Of a stretch of DNA of 64,000 nucleotides, positions 61,270 to 64,000 are shown one piece after another. Position numbers and translations under genes: made by a program. The number at the start of each line of letters is the position of its first letter. The first letter of the stretch is position 1. The notes under the pieces are model-generated. The model was not told the origin of the DNA and ran no database searches. It saw only the letters and a list, made by a program, of their open reading frames with translations. This DNA is from Pseudomonas abieticivorans (GTDB lineage: Bacteria; Pseudomonadota; Gammaproteobacteria; Pseudomonadales; Pseudomonadaceae), in the NCBI RefSeq assembly GCF_023509015.1, contig NZ_CP094975.1, forward strand, positions 6,131,501-6,195,500, given 5' to 3'.

Positions 61270-62225
61270 CTGTGCTGCCCCTGCAACGCTTTGATGCGTG
61301 CGCGAAAGTGCTCGGTACCGGCCACCACTTTGTCCAGCACCGCCTCCAACGCCCAATAGCGCTCGTGTACGTCGTAGTCGATGGCCCGGCACTGGATCGA
61401 TGCGAACGTCCCGATGCGCTGGTGGTACAGCTTGGCCAGGGCCGGGTAACCCATGCCCTCGGTCACGGCCGCCAGCACCAAAAAGGTCGCCAATTCCTCG
61501 GCCAGTGCCGGCGCCACGTGGCTTTGCAGGCGCAACCATTTATACAGGTCGGGGTGCACGTTGGTGAACACCCCATTGAAGCCCGCAGAGCCGGCCCGCA
61601 TGGCATCCCAGGCAATCGCCGCGTTGGCGTTGAGCACCCGCAAGGCCGACCCTTCGGCCAGCGCCACGCGACGCTTGACCACGGCCAGGTCGCAGCTCAC
61701 ATCCTTGAGCATGATGAAGCGGCCGGTGGCGATGCAGGCCTGCAACTCTTCGTCGCTGAGCAGGCGCCGGTAAGGCGCCGGGCACTCGTAGAGCCCAAGC
61801 GGGGTACCCATTGGCAAGCGCTGCAGCAGGTAGTCAAGGTTGGCCAGCAACGTTTCAGTGCCCAGGTTGTGCGGGTCCAGGTGGTTGGTCACCAGCACCA
61901 GGGCATCGGCACCGGTGGCCGCCATGGCCTGCAACTCCTGCACTTGCGCGTCGAGGTCATCGCTGATGTGCCCGGACGCCACGACCGGCACCCGGCCGCC
62001 AACGATGTCGACCACGAACCGCGCAAGCTCCGTGCGCTCGGCCAGGCTCAAAAACTGCATTTCACTGGACTGGCACACGGCGAACAGCGCGTCGCAACCG
62101 TGCTGCAGGTACCACTCGATCAAACGCTCGACGCCGCGATAGTCAATGGCGCCGCTGGCATCAAAGGGGGTCAGCATCACCGGGACAATGCCTTCGATAA
62201 CAACCGGGGTAACTCGTGTACTCAT
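61266..62225 (-). CDS. Dihydrodipicolinate synthase/N-acetylneuraminate lyase family protein
   Basis: The protein has 319 residues from ATG 62225. It is a TIM barrel with Schiff-base Lys in IMLKDVSCD and Tyr in GLYECPAP. The start SVMLTPFD-type motif reads PVMLTPFDASGAID. The family cleaves or forms 2-keto-3-deoxy acids. It is unlikely to be biosynthetic DapA, since it sits with a kinase and an MFS carrier; a catabolic aldolase is favoured. Confidence 0.88.
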   Translation of the reverse strand: MSTRVTPVVIEGIVPVMLTPFDASGAIDYRGVERLIEWYLQHGCDALFAVCQSSEMQFLSLAERTELARFVVDIVGGRVPVVASGHISDDLDAQVQELQAMAATGADALVLVTNHLDPHNLGTETLLANLDYLLQRLPMGTPLGLYECPAPYRRLLSDEELQACIATGRFIMLKDVSCDLAVVKRRVALAEGSALRVLNANAAIAWDAMRAGSAGFNGVFTNVHPDLYKWLRLQSHVAPALAEELATFLVLAAVTEGMGYPALAKLYHQRIGTFASIQCRAIDYDVHERYWALEAVLDKVVAGTEHFRARIKALQGQHR

Positions 62226-62247
62226 AAACGGGCCTCTGGGGCAGTGT

Positions 62248-63585
62248 TCAAACGTGGGAAACGGCGGGTGCGGCCACCACCGGCGCAGGCGTGGCCCGGG
62301 CCTCGGGTATCGGTTTGCGCACCAGTAACAGGTAGGCCAGCGCACCCACCAACGCGATGCCGGCACCGGTCAACAGGGCCGGTTGGAAGCTCCAGGTCTG
62401 GGCGATGTAGCCGGTCAGGATCGGTGCCAGGGCGCCGCCCAGGAAGCCGCCGAAGTTCTGGATCGAACCCAGCGACGCCACCCGGTTGGCGGGCGCCACG
62501 GCGGTGGCCAACGACCAGGCGCAGGCCGAGGAGGCATTGGCCAGGAAGATCACGATGGAGATGCATGCCAGGGCGATGACGTTGCTGTCCACCAGCGCCG
62601 CAGGCACGGTGAACACCACCATGCCGAGCATGGCGATGACCATCGAATTGCGCCGCCCCAGCACCGCCGAGCGGCTGCGTTTGGCGATGCGATCGGACAC
62701 CCAGCCGGCCACCAGGGCGCCGACAAAGCCGCAGAAAAACGGCACGGCAGCCGCCGCCCCGGTCATTTCCAGGCTCATGTGCCGGGCCGTGCGCAGGTAG
62801 CCGGGCAACCAGGTCAGGTACACCCAGTTCAGGTACACCGAACCCATGTAGCCGAGCAACATGCCCCAGGTGGTGCCATAGGAAAACAACGCGCGCCAAT
62901 CGGCAAAGGTGACCTTGGGCGCGGCCGCCTTGGCGGGCGATTCATCGGCGTACAGGTAGAGGCGCTCGGCCTCGGTGAGGTCGGCCTTGACCGGGTCGCG
63001 ATAGACCACCAGCCAGATCACCGCCACCACCAGCCCGGCGGCGCCGGTGAGGTAGAACGCCCAGCGCCAGTCAAGGTTGGCGATCAGCACCGACAGGCAC
63101 AGCGGGGCCAGGGCGATGCCCAACGGCGAGGCCGAGTTGAAGATGCCGGTGGGCGTGCCGCGCGACCGTAGCGGGAACCAGTTGCTGACCACCCGGGCAG
63201 CGGACGGGAACTGCGGCGACTCGCCGATGCCCAGTATCACCCGCGCCAACACGAACCAGCCAAAGCTGGACACCAGGCCACCACTGGCCTGGGCCAGCGA
63301 CCACAGCACCAGGCCGCCGCCCAGCAACCAACGCGGCCCGATGCGGTCGACCAGCGCGCCGACGGGCAATTGGCACAGGGCATAACTCCAGGAAAACGCC
63401 GAGAGCAGGATGCCCATTTCCCCCAGGGACAAGTTCAAGTCGGCACGCACGAACTCGTTGGCCACCGCGAGCGTGCCGCGGTCCAGGTAGTTGATCACGC
63501 CGCTGATCATCAACAGCGTCAGGGCAATGGTTTGCTGGCGCCGAATGCGTGGGGGCACCAACAGGGCAGAGTGGGCTTCGTTCAT
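62248..63585 (-). CDS. MFS transporter, anion:cation symporter (sugar acid/GudP) type
   Basis: The product has 445 residues. ATG 63585 is chosen because AAGAGA lies about 7 bases upstream; an ATG 6 bases further up is close to that site. It has 12 membrane segments with the ACS family signature: GVINYLDRGTLAVANEFVRADLNLS, ALVDRIGPRWLLGGG and GIGESPQFPSAARVVSNWFP. These import hexuronates, glucarate or galactonate with protons. It is the first gene of the module with the aldolase and kinase. Confidence 0.88.
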   Translation of the reverse strand: MNEAHSALLVPPRIRRQQTIALTLLMISGVINYLDRGTLAVANEFVRADLNLSLGEMGILLSAFSWSYALCQLPVGALVDRIGPRWLLGGGLVLWSLAQASGGLVSSFGWFVLARVILGIGESPQFPSAARVVSNWFPLRSRGTPTGIFNSASPLGIALAPLCLSVLIANLDWRWAFYLTGAAGLVVAVIWLVVYRDPVKADLTEAERLYLYADESPAKAAAPKVTFADWRALFSYGTTWGMLLGYMGSVYLNWVYLTWLPGYLRTARHMSLEMTGAAAAVPFFCGFVGALVAGWVSDRIAKRSRSAVLGRRNSMVIAMLGMVVFTVPAALVDSNVIALACISIVIFLANASSACAWSLATAVAPANRVASLGSIQNFGGFLGGALAPILTGYIAQTWSFQPALLTGAGIALVGALAYLLLVRKPIPEARATPAPVVAAPAVSHV

Positions 63586-63904
63586 GTTCATGTCTCTTTT
63601 AGTCTTATTTTTGGACAATGCGCCCCTGCCACGGCGGCCAGTGGGCATCGCTCGGAGGCAGGGTCAATGAAACGTCGTGACGGGCCAGAATGTAACCGCA
63701 CATCATAGTTGACGTAAACGTTGCTATCGAATCATGAACCAGTGCATACGTAACGATTCAGGTTTGAAAATAAGGCCCATTCGATATTTTGTCTAGCGCT
63801 TACATCCTAGAATTATCGCTTCGTCAAAGTCAATCGTGCGTTGACTTTGCCACGACCCCCGCCTAGGTTAAGCGCACCGCTTACTTCGATGTTTACCCGC
63901 ACCC
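63586..63904. promoter_or_regulatory. Divergent control region of the sugar-acid module
   Basis: This 319-bp AT-richer stretch separates the MFS gene from the LacI-family gene. It holds a perfect 9-bp inverted repeat, CAAAGTCAA-N7-TTGACTTTG, at 63825-63849. The string AGCGCTTACA at 63795-63804 matches one half of a typical LacI-family operator (TGTAAGCGCTTACA). Either could bind the adjacent regulator. No -35/-10 pair is assigned. Confidence 0.4.
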
Positions 63905-64000
63905 ATGACGGTTCCAGCAGACACCCCGCTTACCTCGCCCTCGCCTTTCAAAGACGCCAACGAACCGGTACTTGCCGACGTCGCCCGCATTGCAGGCGTC
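63905..64000 (+). CDS. LacI family transcriptional regulator, N-terminal fragment
   Basis: ATG 63905 opens a frame of 32 codons running off the right edge. The end, EPVLADVARIAGV, is the first helix of the LacI helix-turn-helix. It is divergent from the MFS-aldolase-kinase operon and is the likely repressor of it. Confidence 0.75.
   Translation, partial: MTVPADTPLTSPSPFKDANEPVLADVARIAGV

Noticed and set aside
61270..61539. Longer start for the PfkB gene
   Set aside because: The extra residues are Gly/Arg-rich shadow of the aldolase gene; GTG 61269 overlaps the upstream stop as usual in this operon.

Overview
The window reads as chromosome of a fluorescent-type Pseudomonas. It has high GC, dense operons with 4-base start/stop overlaps, REP palindromes built on a TTTTCGCGGAT core, and Pseudomonas gene sets: an Mrp antiporter operon, ercA with an ErcS-type kinase and an AgmR-type regulator, and paired HflK/HflC-like proteins beside a metal P-type ATPase. 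No rRNA, tRNA, CRISPR array, phage or insertion sequence was recognised.

Layout. 1-1686: a GntR/UTRA regulator and a truncated MFS transporter. 1986-8711: an organosulfur-scavenging set (SsuA-like binding protein, flavin monooxygenase, acyl-CoA-dehydrogenase-like protein, D-2-hydroxyacid dehydrogenase, TonB receptor). 8733-10924: a dicarboxylate-type symporter and an NAD(P) oxidoreductase. 11117-13806: an EmrAB-type efflux pair. 13817-17020: a lone tyrosine recombinase, a small exported protein, and a 1.4-kb gene-free block of two near-identical long palindromic modules bordered by 11-bp tandem repeats. 17021-22994: three SPFH (HflK/HflC-like) proteins and a P1B-type ATPase in one operon, followed by convergent GlxA-type and XRE-cupin regulators. 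24612-25093: a REP cluster. 25094-31157: the mrp operon (A to G). 31158-34522: an OpuAC-type binding protein, four small or unknown genes and a DksA-like protein. 34820-38992: sensor kinase, iron alcohol dehydrogenase and LuxR response regulator. 39086-39880: an SDR.

39925-60317 is the most distinctive accessory block. A ten-gene minus-strand run (DUF1302, DUF1329, YCF48-like, MMPL/RND, MFS, SDR, cupin, FAH-family, epimerase, cyclase) and a five-gene minus-strand run (FAD monooxygenase, Rieske protein, frameshifted amidohydrolase, GlcG, SnoaL-like) sit next to a divergent pair (C-C hydrolase-like alpha/beta hydrolase, extradiol VOC dioxygenase), an epoxide hydrolase and a NodD/NahR-like LysR regulator. 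This composition fits hydroxylation, meta-cleavage and hydrolysis of a bulky aromatic compound such as a flavonoid, together with its own envelope uptake or export system. Two promoter regions carry the same GTAT-N11-ATAC box and the LysR promoter carries a degenerate copy, so the block may be one regulon.

60286-64000: a sugar-acid type module (PfkB kinase, DHDPS-family aldolase, MFS transporter) with the start of a divergent LacI-family regulator cut by the window edge.
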